64,000 nucleotides of DNA from Wenyingzhuangia gilva (GCF_030519655.1 NZ_JAUMIT010000001.1:806001-870000); one strand, 5' to 3'. Positions 36,099-45,450 are shown, counted from the first letter of the stretch. Notes: generated from the sequence alone by a model not told the origin. Translations and numbers: made by a program.

Positions 36099-36653
36099 TT
36101 ATTCATCTATTTTTACAGAACCCCAGTTTTCACCTGTTTTAATTCGGTGAATTTGCATGTCTGAAACCCCAAATTGCTTGGCAATCATTCTTAGTCTTGT
36201 TTTATTATTAGGATCTGCCAATTTTCTTTTGATAATTCTTACCCTACCCTCCGTTAACTTTGCATAAGTACGTTTAGGTTTAGATTTTAAGTACTCTTCG
36301 TTTGCATATTGATGCAATTCCTTTTCTCTTTTAGTAGCCCAACGCAAATTATCTACATGATTATTCTTTTTATCATAATCTAAATGGATTACATAAATAT
36401 CGTCTTCTTTCTTTTCTAAAAAATGCTGTGCAACAAGTTTATGTACATAGCGACTTGTTTTTTTTCTGTTTACTTCTTGTATTAAAGGAATGGTAGTATA
36501 ACCATTAATATCATAATGTTTTAAAATTTCTTCCTTACCATCTACACATTTTAAAACACGTCCGTAGTTAGATATTTTATACTTTTCAAAAGATGCTATG
36601 ACACTGTCAAACTCAATGTCTTTCCAAATCTCATTTCTAAAACCATTTATCAT
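36099..36653 (-). CDS. NUMOD4/HNH endonuclease-like protein
   Basis: A 184-residue protein with a NUMOD4 motif at the start (NEIWKDIEF ... YKISNYGRVLK), an HNH-type nuclease core (VHKLVAQHFL then IHLDYDKKNN...NLRWAT, about 75-120) and a C-terminal helix-turn-helix (MIAKQFGVSDMQIHRIKTG). These are homing-endonuclease parts, but no intron or intein is nearby. The first HNH His seems kept as IHLD. I place the start at ATG 36653; the frame extends to 36680 without adding a recognisable domain. It could be a free-standing endonuclease or a domesticated DNA-binding protein. Confidence 0.8.
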   Translation of the reverse strand: MINGFRNEIWKDIEFDSVIASFEKYKISNYGRVLKCVDGKEEILKHYDINGYTTIPLIQEVNRKKTSRYVHKLVAQHFLEKKEDDIYVIHLDYDKKNNHVDNLRWATKREKELHQYANEEYLKSKPKRTYAKLTEGRVRIIKRKLADPNNKTRLRMIAKQFGVSDMQIHRIKTGENWGSVKIDE

Positions 36654-36787
36654 TTTTGTTAGATTTAAATCATTATACAATAACTAAATGTCAATAAAGA
36701 CAAATAGCCACTTTTAATAATTCTTAATCATAGCGGTGATTATTTAAAGGAGTATTTATAAAGTCAAAGATACTAATTAAAAATTAC

Positions 36788-37540
36788 TTATAACTTTTTA
36801 ATTGTTTCCTTAAGGAGCCAACCTACCTGACCATCTGCAATTTTAATTTTATTCCAATTACCAACGGTGTCCATAACTTGCACCTTTGTTCCTTCGTGGA
36901 GCATAAAAGTTTCTGAGGCACTTTCTCTTGGAGCATTTTTAACTTCAACTTGCGTAGCAAATACAATGGCAAAGTGAATATTTTGTGCTCTCTCATATTG
37001 ATGTGCAGTAATAACCAATGTGGTTAAACACACTGAAGTTAAAATAATTCCTAAAGTAAAGTACAATTTTTTAACACTTGGCACCGTACTAAAAAAGAAA
37101 AACATCCAAATAAGTCCTGCCAATAAAGAACATGCTACTGCAATAATTGCCCATGTATTGTATGGAAAAATTGCTAAAACGGCATTGTTAAACTTTTCAA
37201 AAGTAGATTTGGGAACCGATTTGATATTATCAATAATACTTCTGTTCGCATATTCTAAATTTACTTTTACATCATTATTGGTAGGATCTAACTCTAAGGC
37301 TTTTTCATAATGATAAATGGCTTCTGCCATATTGTTGGTTTTATAATAAGAGTTTCCCATATTATAATACAAATCAGAAGATTCGAAACCTTGATTAATG
37401 ACTTTTTGATAAGTCTTGATAGCTGCTTTATATTCTTCAGACTGATACTGTTTGTTCCCTTGATCAAACAGCTCTTGTGTTGTTTGTGCATTTACATAAC
37501 CAATGGTTAGTAATAAGATTCCCAATACAAAATTTTTCAT
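36788..37540 (-). CDS. batE: BatE: TPR/SH3 membrane protein
   Basis: The last gene of the Bat operon. The 250-residue protein has a signal peptide (ending NAQ), two to three TPR units (about 22-95, YYNMGNSYYKTNNMAEAIYH), two membrane helices (about 120-180) and a C-terminal bacterial SH3 domain (VMDTVGNWNKIKIADGQVGW). Bat proteins are associated with aerotolerance and envelope stress in Bacteroides and with virulence in Leptospira; their exact roles are unclear. It is separated from batD by 11 bp. Confidence 0.9.
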   Translation of the reverse strand: MKNFVLGILLLTIGYVNAQTTQELFDQGNKQYQSEEYKAAIKTYQKVINQGFESSDLYYNMGNSYYKTNNMAEAIYHYEKALELDPTNNDVKVNLEYANRSIIDNIKSVPKSTFEKFNNAVLAIFPYNTWAIIAVACSLLAGLIWMFFFFSTVPSVKKLYFTLGIILTSVCLTTLVITAHQYERAQNIHFAIVFATQVEVKNAPRESASETFMLHEGTKVQVMDTVGNWNKIKIADGQVGWLLKETIKKL

Positions 37541-37551
37541 GTTATCGGTTT

Positions 37552-39447
37552 TTATAAATTCTTATCTAATTCTGTGATGGCCTGTTTTGCTTTGTCAAAA
37601 TCTTCTTTCATCTTTTCATCAGATGAAGCGGCATATCTTGCAAATTCACAAGCACTAAACACCTCAATAAATTGAGTAATAGCCTCTTTAGAAACTTCTT
37701 TTTTAGTTAACATTTCTGCAATGCTATCTTTACTAATATCAGTAGTTTCTACCTGTAATTTGGCTTTTAAATAATTATGTAATGCTTTTTCTAAAGAACT
37801 ATAAAAGGTGGTTTTGTTCCCTAATTCTTTTTTAGCACTTGCTAAATATTTTTTAGTCAATTTATCTGCTTTTCTTAACTTATTTCGACTGATGTCTCTA
37901 CTTAACTCTCTTTGTTTTTTTGATGTAAAAACGCCTAATGGCAATATAACCAATGGTAATAATAACAATATATAAAACAACTTGGTTTTGTAAAACTCCG
38001 ATTTTTCAATAGGCTCTAAAACGGTAGAAGTATGTACATATCTAAAATCGTTTCCAGTAGCTTTAACGGTTTGTTTTAACGCTCCGTTGCTGTAATCTGC
38101 TCCTAAACTAGTTGCCAAATCTTTTCCTTCGGTAACATCTAATAAAATTTCATCTGAAGTAATTGTATGATATTTTTTATCGGTAGGATTAAAGTAACTG
38201 AATGAAGTTGCTGGAACTTTAAATTTACCTTTAAATTGAGGAACCACAGTGTAATCATTTTGTATGCTACCTGTTAAACCAGTAGTAGTTACCGTAACTT
38301 GCTCTTTACGTTCTGGATCATAAACTTCTAACTCCTTTGGTGTAACAATGTTTGGTAATTCAAATAATTTTAAGTTTCCTTTACCTGAAACTTTTACTTT
38401 TATTTGCGCAGATTCATTAGCTTTAAAGACAGATCTACTTGTGTTAACTTCATAAGAATAATCTCCCACAGCTCCCGTAAAATCAAGAGGTTTTCCTTCT
38501 AGTGGTAAAGACTTTACTTTGATGATTTTTTTATCAGAAACCAGTCTTTGACTCACATTTCTGGTAATCATGTTTCCGAAAAAATCTCCTCTTCCTGTAG
38601 GAACTCCAACCACTAAATCGGCAGACATTGGGTTTACCGTTAATTCTCCATTTCTTTGCGGAATTAAAACTACTTTGTGTAAAACAGCATATTTCCACAT
38701 TTCACCTTTGTATTTTCCATCTTGAAACTGAGGATTTTTATTGTCTAAAACTTGACTCCAAAATCCTTCATAATTTGGCGGTGTATCTACATCAAAACTA
38801 TTGATGGCTAATTGATTTACATACAAACGATATTCTGCATAAATAGGCTCTCCTACATAAGGATTTTCATCAGAAATAGTAACGACCATTTTTATGTTTT
38901 GACTTGCAATATAATTAGGATCGTTAGGATCTTTTGGTAAATCTACCGCATCAACTACATGAACTGTAATGGTATTAGATTCTATTTTTTTTCCTTGATA
39001 TTCAATACTTGCTGGCTCCAAAGTAAACGTTCCTTTGCCTATAGGTTCTAAAATATAAGAATAGGTTTTAGAAAATGTACTTTGTGCTTTTCCATTGATG
39101 ATAGAATAGGAATTACTAACCGATTGACTTGGGCCTTGAACTACTTTAAAATTTTTAAAATTGGGTAGTTTAAAGTTGTCTGCCTCTTGGTTGTTAATGT
39201 TGTACTCTAACCTAAATCTTTGATTTTCTCCAAGTGTTTTTTTACTTGTTCTTGCTGTTAATTCAACTTGACTAAAACCAAATGTTGTTACAAAAAAAGT
39301 AAAAAGTAAAAAGTAAAAAGGGTTGAGACAATTAGATGTTAAACCTTGTAATTGGTATTGTATACTTTTTACAATTAACTCTTTTAATCCCATACTTTGT
39401 ACTTGGTACTTTGTACTTGATACTCTCAAACTACCAATCCTTTTCAT
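37552..39447 (-). CDS. batD: BatD: large periplasmic Bat protein
   Basis: A 631-residue exported protein with several immunoglobulin-like beta domains (from about residue 45 in this numbering, VELTARTSKKTLGENQ onward), a transmembrane helix near 485 and a charged cytoplasmic tail. The signal peptide TTFGFSQ is preceded by an unusually long N-terminus. Reading from ATG 39447, which lies inside the end of batC, the first 30-40 residues are encoded by the AAGTACAAAGTA-type repeat. ATG 39393 is an alternative start that still includes part of the repeat. The start is therefore uncertain, but the rest is typical BatD. Confidence 0.88.
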   Translation of the reverse strand: MKRIGSLRVSSTKYQVQSMGLKELIVKSIQYQLQGLTSNCLNPFYFLLFTFFVTTFGFSQVELTARTSKKTLGENQRFRLEYNINNQEADNFKLPNFKNFKVVQGPSQSVSNSYSIINGKAQSTFSKTYSYILEPIGKGTFTLEPASIEYQGKKIESNTITVHVVDAVDLPKDPNDPNYIASQNIKMVVTISDENPYVGEPIYAEYRLYVNQLAINSFDVDTPPNYEGFWSQVLDNKNPQFQDGKYKGEMWKYAVLHKVVLIPQRNGELTVNPMSADLVVGVPTGRGDFFGNMITRNVSQRLVSDKKIIKVKSLPLEGKPLDFTGAVGDYSYEVNTSRSVFKANESAQIKVKVSGKGNLKLFELPNIVTPKELEVYDPERKEQVTVTTTGLTGSIQNDYTVVPQFKGKFKVPATSFSYFNPTDKKYHTITSDEILLDVTEGKDLATSLGADYSNGALKQTVKATGNDFRYVHTSTVLEPIEKSEFYKTKLFYILLLLPLVILPLGVFTSKKQRELSRDISRNKLRKADKLTKKYLASAKKELGNKTTFYSSLEKALHNYLKAKLQVETTDISKDSIAEMLTKKEVSKEAITQFIEVFSACEFARYAASSDEKMKEDFDKAKQAITELDKNL

Positions 39448-40252
39448 TATTATTCTCTTTTGCATTGACCTTTTGAGCATTTACTTTTTTCTGAGTTTTT
39501 TGCTCTTCATTATTCATAGACTCTAACAATTGCTGAATTTGTTCAGGGGATAATTTAGACTCTTTTGGTTGAGCAGGCTGTTGTTGTTTTTCATCCTTGC
39601 TCTTGTCTCCTTGGTCTTTTTTATCTTCAGGATTTTCTCCATCTTTTTTATTATCGTTGTTTTTATCCTTGTCGCCTTTATCGTCCTTTTTATTTTGGTC
39701 TTTATTTTTATCCTTATTGTCTCCTTTGTCTTTTTTATCGTCTTTGTTGTCCTTGTCTTTGTTTTTATCTTTATTGTCTTTATTTTGCTGATCTTGTTTT
39801 TGTTTTGCTTTCATAGCCGCCACAAATTTTTGACGTAAAATATCATCCTCAGGATTTTTTAACAAGGCTTGTTTATAAGCTTCTAATGCTTTTTCTAACT
39901 CGTTTTGTTTTTTAAAAGTATCGCCTATCAACTCACTAGTTTTAGCTTTATCTTGTTTGGTTTTGGCCAATTTATTTGCCAATTGATATTGCTCAGCAGC
40001 TTCTTTGTATTTTTTTTGCTGAAAATAAGCATTCCCTAAGTTGTAAGCACCTTTATAATAAGTTCCATCTTCGGCTAAACTTTTTTGATAAGCAATGGCT
40101 GCATCATCAAGTTTGTTTTTTTTATACAATTCATTACCCTCTCTTAATTGTTTTCTTGCTTCGTATAACTTCTCTTTAGGAAGTCCTGCATCTTCTTGCG
40201 CAAAAGATGAAAACGTTGTGATGGCAAAAAACAACATCCATAACTTTTTCAT
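39431..40252 (-). CDS. batC: BatC: TPR protein with Lys/Asp-rich tail
   Basis: A 273-residue exported protein with a signal peptide (ending SFAQ) and about three TPR units (residues 25-135, YNLGNAYFQQKKYKEAAEQY). A roughly 80-residue low-complexity tract follows, made almost only of Lys, Asp, Asn, Gln and Glu (about 150-230), then a short C-terminus rich in Gln. BatC-type proteins are the small TPR partners in the Bat complex. The antisense strand of the tract has no stop codons for 80-90 codons, a composition effect and not a gene. The end overlaps batD's start by 17 bases. Confidence 0.9.
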   Translation of the reverse strand: MKKLWMLFFAITTFSSFAQEDAGLPKEKLYEARKQLREGNELYKKNKLDDAAIAYQKSLAEDGTYYKGAYNLGNAYFQQKKYKEAAEQYQLANKLAKTKQDKAKTSELIGDTFKKQNELEKALEAYKQALLKNPEDDILRQKFVAAMKAKQKQDQQNKDNKDKNKDKDNKDDKKDKGDNKDKNKDQNKKDDKGDKDKNNDNKKDGENPEDKKDQGDKSKDEKQQQPAQPKESKLSPEQIQQLLESMNNEEQKTQKKVNAQKVNAKENNNEKDW

Positions 40253-40253
40253 T

Positions 40254-41294
40254 TTATTCCTCTTTTTCGTTAAACAAGTTTATACTCTTTACCCATTTGG
40301 TTTTCTTTTCAAACACAAACATATCTAGCACCAACCAAAAAATTCCTATGCCAATAAACCATTGGAACTGACTTTTATATTCTGAAAATTGCTTAGACTC
40401 AAATTCAGTTTTTTTGGCTTTAGACAATACCTCCATAATTTTATTTACAGAGTTTGATGTTTTGTTTCCATCTACATAAAAACCGTTGGCCGTTTGTGCA
40501 ATTTCTTGCAACACTTTTACATGTCTTTGGGTGATGACCACTTCACCGTTTTTATCTTTTTTTAATCCTTTTTGATATCCATTAATCATATCTGGAATGA
40601 CTCCTCCTTTTTCGGTTCCAATACCAATGGTGATGACTTTAATTCCTTCTTCATCTAGCTCTTTAGCTTTATCAATTGTATTTTCTTCGTGATCTTCTCC
40701 ATCAGATAAAATGACTAAATATTTATTGGTTTGTTCATCATTATCATAATAAGTTTTGGCCAAATTTAAGGCATCATTAATAGCCGTTCCTTGACTAGAA
40801 ACCATATCTGGAGAGGCATTTTTTAAGAACAATCTAGCAGCAGATTGGTCGGTAGTAATAGGTAATAGAGGATAAGCATTTCCTGCATAGATAATTACTC
40901 CAACTCTATCACTTCCTAGTTGATCTATGGTTTTAGATATAATTTGCTTCGCTTTTTCTAACCTATTTGGGGCAATGTCTTCTGCCAACATACTTTTAGA
41001 AACGTCTAATGCAAAAACAATATCAACACCTTCTCTTTTTACCGTTTCTAACTTGGTTCCTATTTTAGGATTAACCAAAGCAACAACTAAAAAAGTAATG
41101 CTTAAAGCCAAAAACAACCACTTAATAGTGGCTTTAAAAGTTGAATAATCAGGAGCTAATTTTTGAATTAAATAAACGTTTGCAAACGCCTTTTGAGTTC
41201 TTTTTTGCCACCAAAATTTAAACAACAAAACAAGTAACAATAAAGGAATTATTGCCAATGCATAAAAATATATAGGTTCTTCTAATCTCTGCAT
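40254..41294 (-). CDS. batB: BatB: membrane VWA protein
   Basis: A 346-residue protein with two N-terminal membrane helices, a von Willebrand A domain (about 90-290) and a C-terminal helix. The MIDAS metal site is intact: DVSKSML (D-x-S-x-S), a Thr in SQGTAIN and Asp in LSDGEDH. BatA/BatB VWA proteins are thought to be assembled by the MoxR chaperone ATPase of the same operon. It abuts batC with a 1-bp gap. Confidence 0.94.
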   Translation of the reverse strand: MQRLEEPIYFYALAIIPLLLLVLLFKFWWQKRTQKAFANVYLIQKLAPDYSTFKATIKWLFLALSITFLVVALVNPKIGTKLETVKREGVDIVFALDVSKSMLAEDIAPNRLEKAKQIISKTIDQLGSDRVGVIIYAGNAYPLLPITTDQSAARLFLKNASPDMVSSQGTAINDALNLAKTYYDNDEQTNKYLVILSDGEDHEENTIDKAKELDEEGIKVITIGIGTEKGGVIPDMINGYQKGLKKDKNGEVVITQRHVKVLQEIAQTANGFYVDGNKTSNSVNKIMEVLSKAKKTEFESKQFSEYKSQFQWFIGIGIFWLVLDMFVFEKKTKWVKSINLFNEKEE

Positions 41295-41421
41295 AATTTA
41301 TGTTTATAAAGTTCGAAAGACCAAAGTTTATAAAGTTGTTGATGTTATCATAAACGTATTAAACAATCTAGTCTTTCTCTCTATCTTTTAAAACTTTCTG
41401 TCTTTATAACTTGATACTTTT
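41295..41421. repeat. Repetitive spacer between batA and batB
   Basis: 127 bases without a gene. GTTTATAAAGTT occurs twice (about 41302 and 41327), and the rest consists of related AAAGTTT/AAAACTTT and AGTCTTTC words. It appears to be another degenerate short-repeat block like those at 39300-39425 and 44228-44291. Confidence 0.5.
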
Positions 41422-42426
41422 TTATATAAAGCTTTTAAACAATGTGTTTTTTAATAAATACTCTATGACTAACAAGAGTAAAGCAGCAATAACTAAATTT
41501 CTATACAACTCATCGTAATTATAGTATTTAATATCTTCAATCACTGTTTTTTCCAATTTATCAATCTCTTCATAAATGGTTTTTAACTTATTATTTGAAG
41601 TTGCTCTAAAATATCTCCCGCCTGTTTCTTCAGCAATATAAGTCAGTAACTTTTCATCAATTTCTACTTTCATTGGCTTATATATGAAATTACCATTGTA
41701 ATCTTGAGCATAAGGCATTTCTGCCATTCCGTTGGTTCCAATACCAATGGTGTATACTTTAATTCCTAAACCTTTTGCCAATTCTGTTGCTAGTTTAGGA
41801 TCTACAGAACCCGCAGTATTTACTCCATCAGTAAGTAAAATAATCACCTTACTTTTTGCTGTACTTTCTTTTAATCTATTCACAGCAGAGCCCAATCCCA
41901 TTCCAATAGCTGTACCATCTTGAATACCTCCATATTCTATAGATTCAATAGTTCTTTTTACAATAGATTTATCTGTAGTAATAGGTGTTTTGGTGTAACT
42001 TTCTCCTGCATAAACCACAATTCCAATTCTATCATTAGGTCGTTTGTCTACAAAATCTTCAGCAACTTCTTTTAAAGCTTCTAATCTGTTTGGTTTTAAA
42101 TCTCTTGCCAACATAGATCCAGAAACATCGGTTGCCATTACAATATCAATTCCTCTGTTTTTTTTGCTTTTGGTGGTAACCCCTACATTTCTTGGTCTTG
42201 CTAAGGCAACAATTAACAAGGCTAATGCTAACAGCCTAAAAACCCATAAAGCTCTGTAGAGATAATTATAAATTCCAGGTGATTGCATCGCTTTTGTTGA
42301 TGCCATGGAAAGTTTAGCTTGATTTCTATTTCTACTGATATACAACCAAAACGCTAAAATAGGAATGATGATTAATAACCATAAAAAAGCGGGTTGTGTA
42401 AATTCAAAATTACTGCTGTTCATCAT
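41422..42426 (-). CDS. batA: BatA: membrane VWA protein
   Basis: A 334-residue paralogue of batB. It has N-terminal helices (about 8-28 and 58-78), a VWA domain with intact MIDAS DVSGSML, the Thr in QDGTAIG and Asp in LTDGVNT, and a C-terminal helix (about 308-330). The first 17 bases of the gene overlap the end of the upstream gene, consistent with coupled translation. It belongs to the same envelope complex as BatB. Confidence 0.94.
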   Translation of the reverse strand: MMNSSNFEFTQPAFLWLLIIIPILAFWLYISRNRNQAKLSMASTKAMQSPGIYNYLYRALWVFRLLALALLIVALARPRNVGVTTKSKKNRGIDIVMATDVSGSMLARDLKPNRLEALKEVAEDFVDKRPNDRIGIVVYAGESYTKTPITTDKSIVKRTIESIEYGGIQDGTAIGMGLGSAVNRLKESTAKSKVIILLTDGVNTAGSVDPKLATELAKGLGIKVYTIGIGTNGMAEMPYAQDYNGNFIYKPMKVEIDEKLLTYIAEETGGRYFRATSNNKLKTIYEEIDKLEKTVIEDIKYYNYDELYRNLVIAALLLLVIEYLLKNTLFKSFI

Positions 42427-43351
42427 CTTTTACTTCTTGCTTTTTAGATTCTACTAATTTGTGTATGGTTTCTATAATTCTAGACGCATTGGATTGATGT
42501 GCTTTAATTTCCATTTCAATAGGTTTTTGTTTTGCAAACTTTACAAAATCTGCTTGAGACAATAAGTCTCTTAAATTTTCCAAAGTATCCTTATCTAAGC
42601 CTAATTTTTGTTGTTTGTTTTCGTTGATTAACAAGCTCATTAACTCCTCAGTAGTAGTTTCTAAAGCTTGAACAAGCAACTCATTACCAATATATTTTCT
42701 AACAATATCTGTTAATTCAGAATAATATTCTTTAACCTTGTTGTTTTGCCATAATTGCTTTTGTTCTAGGTTTTTTAACTCTTTGGTTGCTTCTATGTAT
42801 GGAGGAATGACAACTTTTTTAACTTTAACAGGTTCTTTTTTATTACGGAACAAAAAGTACAATCCAACCATAAAAGCAATAACCGCCAACCCAACATATA
42901 CATAATTTTTAATGCGATACCACCACTCAGCCAAAGTGTAATCTTCTTTTTCTAAACCTTTAACGGCATAATACTTAGCTAATTTTACGGTGTCTACAGG
43001 AATGGTTGCAACGTTTATCAATAAAGAATCAGTAAAATAAGCTTTTGAATCAATAAAAACTTGTTGCTTTTTAATATAAAAAGCACCACTATCAAAACCC
43101 GTAATTAAATACTTTTTATACAATCTATCCTGAATAGTATCTACCGTAAATTCTTCTGCAACCACTAAACTATCGAGGTTTTCTAGTTTTGGGAAGATGA
43201 CTTTTTTATGGTTTGGAGTTGAAATTGTATAAGCAACCTGTTCTCCTATTTTAATATTTGTAGTATCTATTTTTACACTTACTGATGGATTATTTTGTGC
43301 CATCACAGCAAAACCGATACATAAAAAAAGACTTGTAATGATATATTTCAT
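42410..43351 (-). CDS. Bat-operon membrane protein (BatD-like/DUF4381-like)
   Basis: A 313-residue exported protein between the DUF58 and batA genes. It has a signal peptide (ending VMAQ), a beta-sandwich like the BatD repeat (about 20-150), one transmembrane helix (about 158-178) and a cytoplasmic helical domain with a DUF4381-like pattern (about 180-300, YIGNELLVQALETTTEEL). This gene lies in the same position in many flavobacterial Bat operons. It probably helps present or fold the VWA proteins. Confidence 0.8.
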   Translation of the reverse strand: MKYIITSLFLCIGFAVMAQNNPSVSVKIDTTNIKIGEQVAYTISTPNHKKVIFPKLENLDSLVVAEEFTVDTIQDRLYKKYLITGFDSGAFYIKKQQVFIDSKAYFTDSLLINVATIPVDTVKLAKYYAVKGLEKEDYTLAEWWYRIKNYVYVGLAVIAFMVGLYFLFRNKKEPVKVKKVVIPPYIEATKELKNLEQKQLWQNNKVKEYYSELTDIVRKYIGNELLVQALETTTEELMSLLINENKQQKLGLDKDTLENLRDLLSQADFVKFAKQKPIEMEIKAHQSNASRIIETIHKLVESKKQEVKDDEQQ

Positions 43352-43352
43352 T

Positions 43353-44219
43353 TTACCCTCGTTGTTTAAAATACGTCAATAATTTCTTTACGTAATTTTC
43401 TTCTACACGACTGCTTAATACGCCTGCACCACTCTTTTTAAAAGCGTTTTCAAAATTATGTTTCCAATGTAAAAATTGTTGCTGGTATTGATTTCTTACT
43501 CTTTTAGAAGAGGTATTTACTAAGGTTGTTTGTCCAGATTCTGCATCTACCATAGGAACCAATCCAATTTTTGGTAAAGCTTCATCAAACTGATCGTAAA
43601 TTCTAATTCCAGTAACATCGTGTTTGTTGGCTACAATTTTTAGCGTTTGTTCATAACCGTCATCCATAAAATCAGACAGTATAAAAACAATCGCTTTTTT
43701 CTTTAATACATTGGACATGTATTTTAATGCCGTGTTGATATTTGTTTTTTGGCTTTTAGGCTCAAACTCTATCATTTCTCTAATGATACGCAACACGTGA
43801 CTTTTTCCTTTTTTTGGTGGAATATATAGTTCAACCTCATCAGAAAAAAGTAACAAACCTACTTTGTCATTATTTTGAATGGCTGAAAAAGCCATGGTAG
43901 CAGCAATTTCTGTAAGTGTTTCTCTTTTAAATTGCTCTTTTGTTCCAAAGTTTCCAGAACCACTAATATCTACCATTAACATCATGGTTAGTTCACGTTC
44001 TTCTTCAAAAACTTTTACATAAGGCTCGTTATAACGCGCTGTTACGTTCCAATCTATGCTACGGATATCATCACCAAACTGATATTGTTTTACCTCACTA
44101 AAAGTCATACCACGTCCTTTAAAAGAACTGTGATATTCTCCTGAAAAAATATGATCGGACAAACGACGTGTCTTGATCTCAATTTTTCTTACTTTTTTTA
44201 AGATTTCTTTGGTATCCAT
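43353..44219 (-). CDS. DUF58 domain protein of the MoxR/Bat operon
   Basis: A 288-residue cytoplasmic protein with the DUF58 core, GEYHSSFKGRGMTFSEVKQY then DDIRSIDWNVTAR (about 27-62), followed by a VWA-like fold in which the MIDAS-type motif DISGSG is present (about 88). DUF58 proteins are regular partners of MoxR ATPases. One base separates it from the downstream gene, and a 79-bp repeat-filled gap separates it from moxR. Confidence 0.93.
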   Translation of the reverse strand: MDTKEILKKVRKIEIKTRRLSDHIFSGEYHSSFKGRGMTFSEVKQYQFGDDIRSIDWNVTARYNEPYVKVFEEERELTMMLMVDISGSGNFGTKEQFKRETLTEIAATMAFSAIQNNDKVGLLLFSDEVELYIPPKKGKSHVLRIIREMIEFEPKSQKTNINTALKYMSNVLKKKAIVFILSDFMDDGYEQTLKIVANKHDVTGIRIYDQFDEALPKIGLVPMVDAESGQTTLVNTSSKRVRNQYQQQFLHWKHNFENAFKKSGAGVLSSRVEENYVKKLLTYFKQRG

Positions 44220-44227
44220 ATATTTTT

Positions 44228-44291
44228 AGTACTGAGTACTGAGTACTGAGTATTGAGTACCTTACTTTGTACTTAATACTTTATACTCTGT
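44228..44291. repeat. AGTACTG heptamer array and degenerate TACTTTGTACTT repeats
   Basis: In the moxR-DUF58 gap, the heptamer AGTACTG is repeated three times, then AGTATTG and AGTAC (44228-44260). Related degenerate words CTTTGTACTTAATACT and TTATACTCTGTACTAG follow. The same words occur at the start of batD (39395-39425). Confidence 0.85.
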
Positions 44292-44298
44292 ACTAGAT

Positions 44299-45288
44299 TT
44301 AAGGTACTTCTACTACGTTTACTATTTGATTTACGATGTCTTCGGCAGTTACATTTTCTGCTTCAGCTTCATAAGTAATTCCGATACGGTGACGTAAAAT
44401 ATCTAACACAACCGCTCTCACATCTTCGGGAATTACATATCCTCTACGTTTGATAAAAGCATGACATTTAGCGGCTTTGGCTAATGAAATACTACCACGA
44501 GGAGAAGCTCCAAAAGAAATCAATCCTTTTAAATTTTCTAATCCATATTTTTCTGGGTAACGAGTAGCAAATACCAAATCAAGGATATATTTCTCAATTT
44601 TCTCATCCATGTAAACTTCTTGCACTACTTCACGAGCTTTTCTAATTTGCTCTAAAGAAACTACAGGATTTACTTTTTCATAAGCTCCTGTTAAATTTGC
44701 TCTCATAATGATTTGCTCCTCTTCTAACTTAGGATAATCAATTACAACCTTAAGCATAAAACGGTCTACCTGTGCCTCTGGTAGAGTATAAGTTCCTTCT
44801 TGATCTACTGGGTTTTGAGTTGCCATTACCAAGAAAGGTTCATCTAACTTAAATGTTTCATCACCAATGGTAATTTGACGCTCTTGCATGGCTTCTAACA
44901 ATGCTGATTGTACCTTTGCAGGAGCACGGTTGATCTCATCTGCCAATACAAAATTTGCGAAAATAGGACCTTTCTTAATTATGAAGTCATTCTGCTTCAT
45001 GTTATAAATCATGGTTCCTACTACATCGGCTGGTAATAAATCTGGGGTAAACTGAATTCTACTAAACGCACCATCAACGGCTTTTGCTAGCGTATTAATG
45101 GCCAATGTTTTTGCCAAACCAGGAACTCCTTCTAATAAAATATGTCCGTTCCCTAGCAAACCAATCAACAACCGGTCAATCATGTGTTTTTGACCCACAA
45201 TAACTTTGTTCATTTCCATGGACAATAAATCCACAAATGCACTTTCTCTTTCGATTTTTTCGCTGATAGCTCTTACGTCTACTTCCAT
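44299..45288 (-). CDS. moxR: MoxR-type AAA+ ATPase
   Basis: A 329-residue AAA+ ATPase of the MoxR family, thought to act as a chaperone that matures VWA proteins such as BatA/BatB. Walker A GVPGLAKTL is near residue 54 and Walker B VLADEINRAP near 117. Sensor-type residues are in MATQNPVDQEGTYTLPEAQ (about 155-170), and the C-terminal lid includes FGASPRGSISLAKAA. It is the first gene of the operon; a terminator at 45394-45424 isolates it from the upstream lpxH transcript. Confidence 0.96.
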   Translation of the reverse strand: MEVDVRAISEKIERESAFVDLLSMEMNKVIVGQKHMIDRLLIGLLGNGHILLEGVPGLAKTLAINTLAKAVDGAFSRIQFTPDLLPADVVGTMIYNMKQNDFIIKKGPIFANFVLADEINRAPAKVQSALLEAMQERQITIGDETFKLDEPFLVMATQNPVDQEGTYTLPEAQVDRFMLKVVIDYPKLEEEQIIMRANLTGAYEKVNPVVSLEQIRKAREVVQEVYMDEKIEKYILDLVFATRYPEKYGLENLKGLISFGASPRGSISLAKAAKCHAFIKRRGYVIPEDVRAVVLDILRHRIGITYEAEAENVTAEDIVNQIVNVVEVP

Positions 45289-45393
45289 TATTTATAAGGT
45301 TTTATTCTTAATACAGTTGTTTGCAATCAATTTGTGTACCAAAATACAACATTGAACTCAATTAAGTAAATTTGACAGATTTTAAAAAAAAAC

Positions 45394-45424
45394 AAAAAAG
45401 TCAAGAAATAATCTTGACTTTTTT
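45394..45424 (-). terminator. Terminator of the lpxH transcript
   Basis: Stem AAAAAAGTCAAGA / TCTTGACTTTTTT with a 5-nt loop, followed leftward by a T-rich stretch. It separates lpxH from the moxR-bat operon. Confidence 0.85.
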
Positions 45425-45450
45425 AATAGTGTTGTTACAATAATAAGAAA

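Noticed and set aside
36099-36653. Group I intron or intein around the HNH gene
   Set aside because: The flanking mscS and batE genes are complete and uninterrupted, and terminators separate them from it.
39565-39838. Three overlapping 64-89-codon frames on the plus strand, rich in Phe, Leu and Ser
   Set aside because: They are the reverse strand of the Lys/Asp-rich batC tract; lack of stops follows from the composition, and no start region or signal supports a gene.
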